64,000 nucleotides of DNA from Rhizobium sp. BK418 (lineage in GTDB: Bacteria; Pseudomonadota; Alphaproteobacteria; Rhizobiales; Rhizobiaceae): assembly GCF_004341105.1 (NCBI RefSeq), contig NZ_SLZK01000003.1, positions 558,001-622,000 on the forward strand, read 5' to 3'. A program made the translations under genes and the position numbers. Each line of letters opens with the position of its first letter. Positions within the stretch are counted from its first letter, which is position 1. The notes beneath the pieces are model-generated. The model was not told the origin of the DNA and searched no databases. It saw nothing but the letters and a program-made list of their open reading frames with translations. This document shows, in pieces, positions 36,944-45,361 of this stretch.

Positions 36944-36978
36944 GCCCGGAAAACTCTGGTTTTCCGGGCTTTCTTTTT
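36944..36978 (+). terminator. rho-independent terminator of the amidohydrolase-to-alcohol dehydrogenase set
   Basis: GCCCGGAAAAC (36944-36954) pairs with GTTTTCCGGGC (36959-36969), followed by TTTCTTTTT. A strong intrinsic terminator 27 nt after the stop codon. Confidence 0.85.
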
Positions 36979-37163
36979 GGCTTTGGATTTTCGGGCATCC
37001 TTATTTCTGATGATGCGAAAAATGCAGGCCGCATTTTGAGCAGGTGCGTTTAACAATTTGTTAACCACGATTGGAAAGGATGGGTTAACCGCACAATGCT
37101 CCGACGGTGCGATTAACACGAGCGATGCCGGCTCGCGCGCCATTCTCCTTCGAGGATCCAGAT

Positions 37164-37874
37164 ATGCCAGTCATCACATTCGCAAATACCAAGGGCGGCG
37201 CCGGCAAGACCACAGCCGTATTGCTGCTTGCTACCGAGCTTGCCCGTCAGGGCTATCGGGTCACCATCCTCGACGCCGATCCGCAGCACTGGATCTCGCG
37301 CTGGCACGAAATCTCCGGTCATGTGGAAAATATCAGCGTCATCGATTTCGTAACGACGGCCTCACTACCGCAGCACATTAGCGAAAACAGGCAAAATACC
37401 GATTACTTCATCATCGATCTGCCGGGCGCGCGTAATCCGCTGCTGGCAACGGCCGTCGGACTCTCCGATCATGTGCTGATTCCGATCCAGGGCTGTGCCA
37501 TGGATGCCCGCGGCGGTGCTCAGGTTCTCGAACTCCTGCAGTATCTGGAAGAGAAAGCCGGCATCAAGATCGGCCATTCGGTCGTCCTGACGCGTGTCAA
37601 TTCCATGGTCACCACGCGCGCGCTGCAGATCGTCAAGGCGTTGCTCAACGAGCGCCACGTGCCGGTTCTCGATACGGCTATTATCGAACGGTCGGCCTTC
37701 CGCGACATTTTCGATTGCGGCGGCACGCTGCATACGATGGATCCGATGCGCGTCAGCAACCTGGACAAGGCCCGTGAAAATGCCCTCCGTTTCGCAGAGG
37801 AAATCATGCTCAAGGTCCCGGGCCGGCTTCCGGTCGCCGTTCGGCTGGCAAACGCGATACGGAGCGCTGCCTGA
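37164..37874 (+). CDS. orphan ParA/MinD-family ATPase
   Basis: A 236-residue ATPase. It has the deviant Walker A motif KGGAGKTT with its signature lysine (residues about 10-17), LDADPQHWISRW, and a switch region FIIDLPGARNPLL with Walker B aspartate. The C-terminal half lacks a DNA-binding extension, as in small ParA or VirC1-like proteins that position cargo such as plasmids, enzyme clusters or transport complexes. No parB-like gene or obvious parS cluster is nearby, and terminators bound it on both sides, so it is a single-gene unit. ATG 37164 follows GAGGAT; the upstream in-frame ATG lacks a site. Confidence 0.85.
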   Translation: MPVITFANTKGGAGKTTAVLLLATELARQGYRVTILDADPQHWISRWHEISGHVENISVIDFVTTASLPQHISENRQNTDYFIIDLPGARNPLLATAVGLSDHVLIPIQGCAMDARGGAQVLELLQYLEEKAGIKIGHSVVLTRVNSMVTTRALQIVKALLNERHVPVLDTAIIERSAFRDIFDCGGTLHTMDPMRVSNLDKARENALRFAEEIMLKVPGRLPVAVRLANAIRSAA

Positions 37875-37899
37875 TCGCAACATCTTAATGAAGAAATTG

Positions 37900-37928
37900 A
37901 TGCCTCGGCTTGCGCCGGGGCATTTTTC
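37900..37928 (+). terminator. rho-independent terminator after the ParA-like gene
   Basis: ATGCCTCGGC (37900-37909) pairs with GCCGGGGCAT (37914-37923) around TTGC, followed by TTTTC. Confidence 0.8.
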
Positions 37929-37991
37929 TATGAAGCCAGCGCTGAGAAGCAGGTGAACAACCCGGCGGAGGCGCCGAGCCAATAGACATCC

Positions 37992-39377
37992 TCAATCGAC
38001 GAATTCGACCGTCACGCCCGGCTTGACCATCTTCGCAAGTTCCGTCGCGTCCCAGTTCGTCAGGCGGATGCAGCCGTGGCTCTGCGTGCGACCGATCCTC
38101 GACGGGTCGGGCGTGCCGTGGATGCCGTAGGTGGGTTTTGAAAGAGCCATCCAGACGGTGCCAACCGGGCCGTTCGGGCCGGGCGGAATGTCAAGGATCT
38201 TGTCGTTGGCGCCCTGCTGGAAATTGATCTTCGGATTATAGGTGTAGCCCGGATTGAAGGCGACGCGCTCGACCGTCACCGTGCCCGACGGCGAAGGCGT
38301 GTCGGTGGAGCCGATCGAGGCGGGGTAGGCGGCGACGAGGTTGCCTGCATCGTCATAAGCGAAAACCTGCTTGCGGGCCTTGTCCGCGAGGATTTTCGCG
38401 ACGGTGCCGGTCTTGTTCTGGCCGGGATTGACGACCTTGATCACGGTACCCGGAATGGTGAAATCTGCGCCGGGGTTCATTTCCTTCAGGAAATTCTCAT
38501 CCATGTGGAAACGTTCGGCTAAGGCTTCGGTCACCGATGTATAGGCGAGGGAGGGCAGCAGCGCCTTCTGCGAGTAGTCTTCCGGGATCTGCGCGACATA
38601 GGGGCCGGCCGCATCCGCATCCGTAATCGTATAATTGACGACCGGCAGCCCGCCATTCATGCGCAGTTCTTCAAGGATCGCGTCCGTATTGTTCGGGTCG
38701 AGCTTGGTACCGGTCATCTGCTCGTAGGCGTAGATCGCCTTGGTGACGTTGGAGCCCATATGGCCGTCGATGACGCCGGGCGAAACGCCTGCGCGATCCA
38801 GAAACACCTGAAGGGCCACGATCTCCGGCTTGGATTTGTCCTTGAGCGTGATGACGGGTTCCTGCGGTGCCGGGCGGGGCTCGTCGGCCGGCGGAAACTG
38901 TTGGTCGGGCTCGACCGCTGCGTAATCATCCTGAACCTGCGGATCGCCTGGATAGGGCTGATCCTCGAGCGGCTGGCGCTCGATAGCAATGTCACGCGGG
39001 ATGGCGCCCGTTACCGGGCCGCGCTCGGAATAGCGCGTATCGCCATAGGGGTTCTGGTCGCGGGAATAGGGATCGTTGTAGGCGTCGTTATAGACTTCGC
39101 GGTTCGTACGCGGCGAATAGTAGCCACGGGCGCGCATTTCGGTCGCGACGACGTTTCCGTAACGATCGATCAGCACGCGGTTGCCGCTATAGTCACGGGC
39201 ATAGACGAAGCCGCGGCCCGGCGGGACATAATCAAGGATTTCGCCGCTCGGGGTCACCAGCACGATATCGCTTCTGTTGCGGCCATATTGCTGCGCATCG
39301 GCCTGCTGCGGTGTGAAGGCAGCGAGCGCCAAAAGCATGGCCGAAAGGGAAAAGGCCGATTTCATAAAGCGATTCAC
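37992..39377 (-). CDS. L,D-transpeptidase (YkuD domain) with peptidoglycan-binding region
   Basis: A 461-residue periplasmic enzyme. The signal peptide is MNRFMKSAFSLSAMLLALAA, cleaved near ADAQQ (about residue 28). A Pro/Asp/Tyr-rich linker spans about 85-185. A peptidoglycan-binding-like region (VALQVFLDRAGVSPG, DGHMGSNVTKAIYAYEQ) and a C-terminal YkuD domain with SHGCIRLTN (catalytic Cys about 436) follow. It makes 3-3 or lipoprotein cross-links in peptidoglycan. A perfect EcfG promoter about 120 nt upstream suggests it strengthens the wall in stress or stationary phase. Confidence 0.88.
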   Translation of the reverse strand: MNRFMKSAFSLSAMLLALAAFTPQQADAQQYGRNRSDIVLVTPSGEILDYVPPGRGFVYARDYSGNRVLIDRYGNVVATEMRARGYYSPRTNREVYNDAYNDPYSRDQNPYGDTRYSERGPVTGAIPRDIAIERQPLEDQPYPGDPQVQDDYAAVEPDQQFPPADEPRPAPQEPVITLKDKSKPEIVALQVFLDRAGVSPGVIDGHMGSNVTKAIYAYEQMTGTKLDPNNTDAILEELRMNGGLPVVNYTITDADAAGPYVAQIPEDYSQKALLPSLAYTSVTEALAERFHMDENFLKEMNPGADFTIPGTVIKVVNPGQNKTGTVAKILADKARKQVFAYDDAGNLVAAYPASIGSTDTPSPSGTVTVERVAFNPGYTYNPKINFQQGANDKILDIPPGPNGPVGTVWMALSKPTYGIHGTPDPSRIGRTQSHGCIRLTNWDATELAKMVKPGVTVEFVD

Positions 39378-39497
39378 GACTCACACCTCGATCAGTGGCT
39401 CGGCAGACACACACCTGCTAATTTTGACGCTAGTGTGGAATTTCTTAAGCCATGCTGAACAAAAGATAAAAACGCTGGCATTTTGCCTTTAGTCGTA

Positions 39498-39522
39498 AAC
39501 GCTTGCGCCAAGGTGACGTTCC
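39498..39522 (-). promoter_or_regulatory. EcfG-type promoter of the L,D-transpeptidase gene
   Basis: Minus strand GGAAC (39522-39518), a 16-nt spacer, then CGTT (39501-39498): a complete match to the EcfG consensus, 121 nt before the ATG at 39377. Confidence 0.65.
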
Positions 39523-39634
39523 CGTGAAGTCGCGGGTTGCGGTCGTACATGCCGCCATTCCTGTCCTCTGATTGACGAGGGTGGCGAGGCGTCCTAACCC
39601 TACGGCAACCGAGATTCCGGGGGAGGATAATCCG

Positions 39635-40471
39635 ATGATTGAATTTGCCGCCACGCGCGGGCCGCGCCTGATGCTGGACGAAACATCGGTGCTGGATATA
39701 GGCGGCTGCATCGTCGAGGGCGTCGATATCGCGCCCAAGCGCGCCATTCCTGACGATGGCGATCCGCGAATCGATCATTCGCTGGAGGGCTTTCTCTTTA
39801 CCTGCGGCCCGGATCATATCCGCCATCGTCAGCCAATTCCCGGCACGGACGGCAAGATCTATCCGCTGCACGGTTCGGCCTCCGGCCATGCGGCCAAGAT
39901 CCTCTGGACGACCTTCGAGAACGGCAACGCCGAATGCCGCGCCGATATCGATATCACCACCGTCGAAGGTCTGCCGCAGCGTATCGAGCGGCTTTGGCGG
40001 ATCGAAGGGGCCACCGGTGAAGTTTCGCTGGACGATCGCATCGTCAATACGAGCAACAAGACCGTGCCGATCTTCCTGATGTACCATATGAATACCGGCG
40101 GCAGATGGCTGGACGCGGGAACGCGGCTTGAAGGCCGGATGCTGGAAGGCGGCGGTTTTCCCTGGACTTTCGGCGAGGAGCCGGGCGGCATTTTCTGCGT
40201 CGAGTCTCCTGCTACTGAGGATGGTTTTGCAGAGGTCCGGCTCGGGCCGGTGGCAGCCATCAATGGCAAGACGCTGAGGGTGCGCTTCCGCGCCAATACA
40301 CTGCCGTATCTGCAGATCTGGCGAAACCAGAAGGCGCCGGCCCACATCATCGGCATCGAGCCCGTATCGCACCGCTGGGTATTGCGCGATGAATTGGAAG
40401 CGGCCGGCGAATTCAACTGGCTGAAGCCGGGTGAAAGCCGCAGCTACGGCCTGCGTTTCGCGTTCGTTTAA
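39635..40471 (+). CDS. DUF4432 / aldose-1-epimerase-like protein
   Basis: A 278-residue beta-rich protein resembling DUF4432, a group with the galactose-mutarotase fold. Typical segments are GFLFTCGPDHIRHRQP, IYPLHGSASGHAAKI, TSNKTVPIFLMYHMNTGGRWLD and LPYLQIWRNQKAPAHIIGIEP. It probably binds a sugar, but mutarotase activity is unproven. ATG 39635 follows GGGGGAGGAT; an upstream in-frame ATG has no such signal. The gene stands alone. Confidence 0.72.
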   Translation: MIEFAATRGPRLMLDETSVLDIGGCIVEGVDIAPKRAIPDDGDPRIDHSLEGFLFTCGPDHIRHRQPIPGTDGKIYPLHGSASGHAAKILWTTFENGNAECRADIDITTVEGLPQRIERLWRIEGATGEVSLDDRIVNTSNKTVPIFLMYHMNTGGRWLDAGTRLEGRMLEGGGFPWTFGEEPGGIFCVESPATEDGFAEVRLGPVAAINGKTLRVRFRANTLPYLQIWRNQKAPAHIIGIEPVSHRWVLRDELEAAGEFNWLKPGESRSYGLRFAFV

Positions 40472-40573
40472 GCTTTGCCTGGTCTATTCCGGAGCGATCG
40501 GGCGAAGACGTGTTGACGCTAGTCAGGGCGCGTCGTAGACCTTCAGCCCACCATTTTCGAGGAGATTGAGACG

Positions 40574-40912
40574 ATGGATATCCGCCAGATCGACGATGAA
40601 TACTCCGTTTCCGGCCAGATCACGGTTGACGAGCTCGACCAGATCAAGGCACTCGGCTTCAAGTCCATCGTCTGCCATCGTCCGGATGGCGAAAGCCCGG
40701 ACCAGACGCCCTTTGCCGTGATCGAAGCTCGTGCCAAGGAGCTTGGCCTCCAGATCAGCCATGTGCCTGTCGGCCCTATGGGCGTGACCGAAGAAGCCGT
40801 GCAGGGCATGGTCGACGCGCTCGATGAATTCGATCGCCCGATGCTCGGCTATTGCCGCTCCGGCGCACGGTCGACGGCGATCTATCAGAAGACGCACCAC
40901 ATCCGCGCCTGA
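40574..40912 (+). CDS. TIGR01244 family (DUF442, Blh-like phosphatase) protein
   Basis: A 112-residue protein of the phosphatase-like family found fused to or beside beta-lactamase-like sulfur enzymes. It contains VSGQITVDELDQIKALGFKS, CHRPDGESPDQTPF, and the phosphate-binding-type loop LGYCRSGARS (Cys 94, Arg 99). Relatives include the N-terminal part of Blh proteins linked to sulfide handling; here no sulfur dioxygenase is adjacent. GAGGAGAT precedes the ATG. The true substrate is unknown. Confidence 0.78.
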   Translation: MDIRQIDDEYSVSGQITVDELDQIKALGFKSIVCHRPDGESPDQTPFAVIEARAKELGLQISHVPVGPMGVTEEAVQGMVDALDEFDRPMLGYCRSGARSTAIYQKTHHIRA

Positions 40913-41081
40913 TCCGGCTTGGCCCGGACATAATCAAACGTCGGCCGCGGTGGGAAGAAAACGGAATCACCTCCGCCGCTTCAGCTTTTCTGTTCAAGCA
41001 TCGGATTACCCGAAAACCGCTCCATAATTTCGGTCCGATGCTCTCAAGCGGCGTCTTTCATTTGATCAACAGGAGAACATG

Positions 41082-41426
41082 ATGAGCATCAAGCGTATCG
41101 ACATAGGCGCCCGCATGAGCGGTGCCGTTATTCACGGCAACACCGTCTATCTCGCAGGTCAGGTCGGTGAAGGCGAAAGTGTTACCGATCAGTGCAAGTC
41201 GGCACTCGGCGAAGTTGACCGTCTGTTGGCTGCTGTCGGCAGCAACAAGTCGAAGATCTTGCAGACGATCATCTATCTCTCCGACATCGCTTACTTCGCA
41301 GAGATGAACGCCGTCTGGGAAGGCTGGATTGATCCGGCAAACCCGCCGGCCCGTGCCACGAGCGAAGCCAAGCTCGCCGCGCCGAAGTACAAGGTTGAGT
41401 TCATCGTTACGGCTGCTCTCGACTAA
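41082..41426 (+). CDS. RidA/YjgF-family protein
   Basis: A 114-residue trimeric-type protein that typically deaminates reactive enamine/imine intermediates from PLP enzymes. Recognisable parts are HGNTVYLAGQVGEG (about residues 18-31), ALGEVDRLLAAVGSNKSKILQT, MNAVWEGWIDPANPPARATSEAKLAAPKYKVEF with the conserved arginine (P-A-R-A). ATG 41082 is favoured over the adjacent ATG 41079 by spacing from AGGAG. It is a single gene closed by the terminator at 41451-41498. Confidence 0.85.
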   Translation: MSIKRIDIGARMSGAVIHGNTVYLAGQVGEGESVTDQCKSALGEVDRLLAAVGSNKSKILQTIIYLSDIAYFAEMNAVWEGWIDPANPPARATSEAKLAAPKYKVEFIVTAALD

Positions 41427-41450
41427 CAGCACCCTGTAGCGAAAAATCGA

Positions 41451-41498
41451 AGCCGGTGAGTGGTGAATTGGACTAGTTCACGTACTCACCGGCTTTTT
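41451..41498 (+). terminator. long terminator hairpin after ridA-like gene
   Basis: AGCCGGTGAGT (41451-41461) pairs with ACTCACCGGCT (41484-41494); an inner stem GTGAA/TTCAC extends it, and TTTTT follows. Its end overlaps the last codons of the convergent TPP-enzyme gene, so it may act on both strands. Confidence 0.75.
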
Positions 41499-43144
41499 GT
41501 TTGTGCGATTTCCGAGAGCGTCCGGGTCGGTGTGATCGCTTCCGGATCGAGCTTGATTTCGATGATCGCCGGCTTGCCGCTGTCGCGCGCCCGTTCGAAG
41601 GCGGATGGGAATTCCTCGGTCTTTTGCACCGTCTCGCCGTGGCCGCCATAGGCGCGTGCAAGGGCAGCAAAATCCGGATTGGTGAGGTCGGTTGCGCTGA
41701 CGCGGCCAGGATATTCACGCTCCTGATGCATGCGTATCGTGCCGTAGATGCCGTTATTGACGACAATGGTAATGATCGGCAGGGTGTAGCGCACGGCAGT
41801 GGCAAACTCCTGCCCATGCATCATGAAGCAGCCGTCGCCGGCAAAGCAGATGACCTCCCTGTCGGGAAAGAGCCGCTTGGCGGCGACTGCGGCCGGCAGG
41901 CCATAGCCCATGGAGCCTGAGGTTGGGGCCGCCTGTGTATTGAAGCGGCGGAAGCGGTGGAAGCGGTGCACCCAGGTGGCATAATTCCCGGCGCCATTGG
42001 TGAAGATCGTGTCCGGCTTGGTGTTGGCCTCCAGCCATTCCATGATCGGTCCCATCAGCACCGCGCCCGGTCCTGTGGCCGGCGGCTTCGACCAGGCGAG
42101 ATAGGCCTGGTGCATGCGCTCGGTACGTTCGGCACAGCGCGGTTCGGCCGGCGCTTCGAGATCGGCGAGTGCCCTGACGAAATCGGCGGGGCTGGCGCAG
42201 ATGGCGAGGTCAGGACGATAAACGCGACCGAGTTCGGACGGATCCGGATGGATATGGACGAGGGACTGTGCCGGGTAGGGGATGTCGAGCAGCGTATAGC
42301 CCGAGGAGGGCATTTCCGACATGCGGCTGCCGAGCAGGATCAGCAGGTCGGCTTCCTTGATCTCTTTCGCCAGCGCCGGATTGATGCTGATGCCGACGTC
42401 GCCGGCGTAACAGGGATGCAAGTGATCGAATAGCATCTGGCGGCGGAAGGAGCAGCCGACAGGCAGGCTGAAACGTTCTGCGAAGGTCTGGAAATCGGCG
42501 ACCGCATCAGCATCCCAGCGGGTGCCACCGAGGATGAGCATTGGCCGCTCGGCCTTCAGAAGGCGCAGGTAGAGATCGTCGATCTGGCTGCGGCCAGGAT
42601 GGGCCTCGACTTGGGTGTAACGTTTCGCCTTGGGGGCTTCGACCTCGTCGCGCAGCATGTCTTCGGGTGATGTCAGCACGACTGGGCCGGGGCGGCCGGA
42701 TGTGGCAATCGCAAAGGCGCGGGTCACAAATTCCGGAATGCGGGCGGCGTCATCAATTTCGCCGACCCATTTGGCGAATTCGGTGAAGGCGCGGCGGAAC
42801 TCGACTTCCTGGAAGGCTTCGCGCTCGCGTGCCTCGCGCTGCACCTGGCCGATGAAGAGGATCATCGGGATCGAATCCTGCCTGGCAATGTGCAGGCCGG
42901 CGGAGGCGTTGGTGGCGCCGGGGCCGCGGGTGACCATACAGATCCCGGGTTCGCCGGTCAGCCGGCCCCAGCAATCGGCGATCATGGCAGCACCACCTTC
43001 CTGACGACAGACGATTACATCGATATCGCTGTCATGCAGGGCGTCGAGCACCGCGAGAAAGCTCTCTCCCGGTACGCAGGAAAGACGCTTGACTCCGTTC
43101 GCCTTGAGCGCCTCGACGATCAATTGTCCTCCCGTCCTCTTCAT
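41486..43144 (-). CDS. thiamine pyrophosphate-dependent enzyme (acetolactate synthase-like)
   Basis: A 552-residue enzyme with the three TPP-family domains. The N-terminal pyrimidine domain carries the catalytic Glu in CRQEGGAAMIADCWGR (about residue 49). A central domain and a C-terminal PP domain with GDGCFMMHGQEFATAVRY and VVNNGIYGTIRMHQ complete it. It resembles IlvB-like and oxalyl-CoA decarboxylase-like proteins of unknown substrate. No small subunit gene is next to it, so branched-chain synthesis is unlikely. ATG 43144 follows AAGGGATGGGG; the longer frame overlaps the CoA-transferase. The pairing with a CoA-transferase 13 nt upstream suggests decarboxylation of a 2-oxo or CoA-activated acid. 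Confidence 0.8.
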   Translation of the reverse strand: MKRTGGQLIVEALKANGVKRLSCVPGESFLAVLDALHDSDIDVIVCRQEGGAAMIADCWGRLTGEPGICMVTRGPGATNASAGLHIARQDSIPMILFIGQVQREAREREAFQEVEFRRAFTEFAKWVGEIDDAARIPEFVTRAFAIATSGRPGPVVLTSPEDMLRDEVEAPKAKRYTQVEAHPGRSQIDDLYLRLLKAERPMLILGGTRWDADAVADFQTFAERFSLPVGCSFRRQMLFDHLHPCYAGDVGISINPALAKEIKEADLLILLGSRMSEMPSSGYTLLDIPYPAQSLVHIHPDPSELGRVYRPDLAICASPADFVRALADLEAPAEPRCAERTERMHQAYLAWSKPPATGPGAVLMGPIMEWLEANTKPDTIFTNGAGNYATWVHRFHRFRRFNTQAAPTSGSMGYGLPAAVAAKRLFPDREVICFAGDGCFMMHGQEFATAVRYTLPIITIVVNNGIYGTIRMHQEREYPGRVSATDLTNPDFAALARAYGGHGETVQKTEEFPSAFERARDSGKPAIIEIKLDPEAITPTRTLSEIAQTKSR

Positions 43145-43157
43145 AGCCCCATCCCTT

Positions 43158-44357
43158 TCATGGCGATGTCTTCCTCTCCCATTGCTCAAGTTCGGCCAGA
43201 ACTTCGGCATTGTGTTCGCCGAGGCGCGGGCTCGGCCGTTCGTAGCGCAGCGGCGTCTTGGACAGCATGACCGGGGTGCGCACACCGGGGATCATCGTGC
43301 CGGCTGCATCCGGAAGATCGACGCGCAAGCCGCGTGCGACGATTTGCGGATCGGCAAACATTTCCTCGATCGTATTGATGGCGCCTGCCGGCACGGCATT
43401 GTCCTCGCAGGCCTTCAAGAGATCGGCCTTCTGCCATTTCAGCGTTTCGGTCGAGACGAGACGGCGCACTGCATCTCTGTTGGCGACGCGGGCCTTGTTG
43501 GTCGCAAAGTTCTCGTCATCACCGATGACGAGGCCGAGGATCGCGCAGAGGCGGCGGAATTGGCCGTCATTGCCGATGGCAAGGATGAGATAACCGTCAG
43601 CCGTCGGCACGACCTCATAGGGAGAGATATTCGGATGGGCATTGCCGAGTCGAACGGGCGCGCGGCCGGAAACGAGGTAATTCATGTTCTGGTTGGCGAG
43701 TACGGCAGATTGCACATCGAGCAGCGCCATGTCGATCAACTGACCTTCGCCGGTCTTCAGTGCGTGGATGAGGGCGGCTTCGATGGCCGATACAGCGTAG
43801 ATGCCGGTGAAGATATCGGCAATCGCCACGCCTGCCTTCATCGGCTGGCCATTCGGCTCGCCTGTGATCGACATGAAACCCGACATGCCTTGGACGATAT
43901 AATCGTAACCGGCAAGGTTCGCGTAAGGGCCGGTCTGGCCGAAGCCGGTAATGGAGCAATAGACGAGGCGCGGATTGACGGCCCTCAGGCTCTCATAATC
44001 GAGCCCATATTTCACGAGGCCTCCGAGCTTGAAGTTCTCGATCAGCACATCGGCTGTGGCGGCAAGGCGACGCACCAGCGACTGGCCTTCATCGCTTTTC
44101 AGGTCTGCGGTGATTGAGCGCTTCCCGCGATTGGCGGAGTGGTAATAGGCGGCCGAGAGGTTTTCTCCGTCAGCGCCTTCCACGAACGGTGGTCCCCAGT
44201 GCCTCGTGTCGTCGCCACCATCAGGATTTTCCACCTTGATGACATCGGCGCCGAGATCGGCCAGCATCTGCCCCGCCCAGGGGCCGGCTAGGACGCGCGC
44301 AAGCTCGATGACCCTGATGCCCGCAAGCGGCGGCTTCTTCTGCAGGTCTTGCGTCAT
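43158..44357 (-). CDS. CaiB/BaiF (class III) CoA-transferase
   Basis: A 399-residue enzyme of the formyl-CoA transferase type. It starts LAGIRVIELARVLAGPWAGQMLADLGADVIKVE, continues with NRGKRSITADLKSDEGQSLVRRL, and has the catalytic Asp in GQLIDMALLD (about residue 175). It moves CoA between carboxylic acids via a mixed anhydride. GGGAGGAA precedes ATG 44357. It forms an operon with the TPP enzyme 13 nt downstream, recalling Frc-Oxc pairs for oxalate, but the TPP enzyme is closer to acetolactate-synthase-like proteins, so oxalate use is not shown. Confidence 0.87.
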   Translation of the reverse strand: MTQDLQKKPPLAGIRVIELARVLAGPWAGQMLADLGADVIKVENPDGGDDTRHWGPPFVEGADGENLSAAYYHSANRGKRSITADLKSDEGQSLVRRLAATADVLIENFKLGGLVKYGLDYESLRAVNPRLVYCSITGFGQTGPYANLAGYDYIVQGMSGFMSITGEPNGQPMKAGVAIADIFTGIYAVSAIEAALIHALKTGEGQLIDMALLDVQSAVLANQNMNYLVSGRAPVRLGNAHPNISPYEVVPTADGYLILAIGNDGQFRRLCAILGLVIGDDENFATNKARVANRDAVRRLVSTETLKWQKADLLKACEDNAVPAGAINTIEEMFADPQIVARGLRVDLPDAAGTMIPGVRTPVMLSKTPLRYERPSPRLGEHNAEVLAELEQWERKTSP

Positions 44358-44403
44358 ATTCCTCCCAAGTCCCTCCCAAACTCCTCCTGCGGGCGGCGGA
44401 TTT

Positions 44404-45360
44404 TCAGGGTGCCCGCGTTACTTCAGATGTATCGGATACAGGTTTGGAAGCAAAGCGTTGCTCGCGCCAGATGATGTAGAGGCCGGACGCGATGACGATG
44501 AGGATGCCAAGCCATTTCAGCGCATCCGGAAAGTCGCTGAAGACCAGCCAGGCGAAGACCGTGGCCGAGACGATTTCCAGATATTGCAGTGGAGCAAGCG
44601 TCGAGGCCGGGGCGGCGCGATAGGCGTAGGCCGCGAGAATGCCGGTGATTGCGGCGGCAATACCGGTGCCGAGCAGATAACCGAAGGCGGAGAGATCGGG
44701 CATGGCCGTACCGATAATGTCGGAGCCGCTGCCATAGCCGACGTACAGGATGACCGCGCAGAAGAAGATACCCCAGAGGCCGGTTTGGAACTGCATGGCC
44801 CAGGGATCTTCCCGATGCGATAGCACGCGTGTCATCAGCGCGAAGACGGCGATGCAGAAGGCGCTGACGACGGGCAAAAGAGCGACGTAGCCGACCTGTT
44901 CGAAGCTCGGCTGAATGATTAGCATGGCGCCTAGGAAGCCGACGGCACAGGCGGCGTAGCGGCGCCAGCCGATCGTTTCCTTCAGGAAGATGCTGCCGAG
45001 GATCGTCAGGATGATCGGCTCGACGAAGAAGATGGCGATAGCATCGGCAACGGCCATGACCTTCAGCGTGGTGACGAAGCAGATCATCGAGATGGTAACC
45101 ATCGCGCCACGGACGGCGTGATACCAGCTCTGCTTGAGCGAAAACTGGATCTTTGCGCCGCGCAGGAAGATGAAAGGCAGCATGGTGAGCGCCTGGATCA
45201 CGAAGCGGAAGCCGGCCACTTCGGTGGAGGAGATTGTTGCCGTCGCAAGCTTCGAGAAGATGTCGATCAGCGGCGAGATCAGCACCGAGAGCAGCATGAA
45301 GAGCAGGCCGAACGTCACCTCGGCAGCAGCGGGATGGCGTGTGGAACTCATGCTCGTCAT
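44404..45360 (-). CDS. EamA/DMT-family transporter
   Basis: A 318-residue membrane protein with about ten hydrophobic segments in two EamA repeats. Typical features are GAMVTISMICFVTTLKVMAVADAIAIFFVEPIILTILGS and APLQYLEIVSATVFAWLVFSDFPDALKWLGILIVIASG. Such proteins export metabolites; the substrate here is unknown. ATG 45360 lies one base beyond the stop of the alpha/beta hydrolase gene, so the two are cotranscribed. Confidence 0.85.
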   Translation of the reverse strand: MTSMSSTRHPAAAEVTFGLLFMLLSVLISPLIDIFSKLATATISSTEVAGFRFVIQALTMLPFIFLRGAKIQFSLKQSWYHAVRGAMVTISMICFVTTLKVMAVADAIAIFFVEPIILTILGSIFLKETIGWRRYAACAVGFLGAMLIIQPSFEQVGYVALLPVVSAFCIAVFALMTRVLSHREDPWAMQFQTGLWGIFFCAVILYVGYGSGSDIIGTAMPDLSAFGYLLGTGIAAAITGILAAYAYRAAPASTLAPLQYLEIVSATVFAWLVFSDFPDALKWLGILIVIASGLYIIWREQRFASKPVSDTSEVTRAP

Positions 45361-45361
45361 C

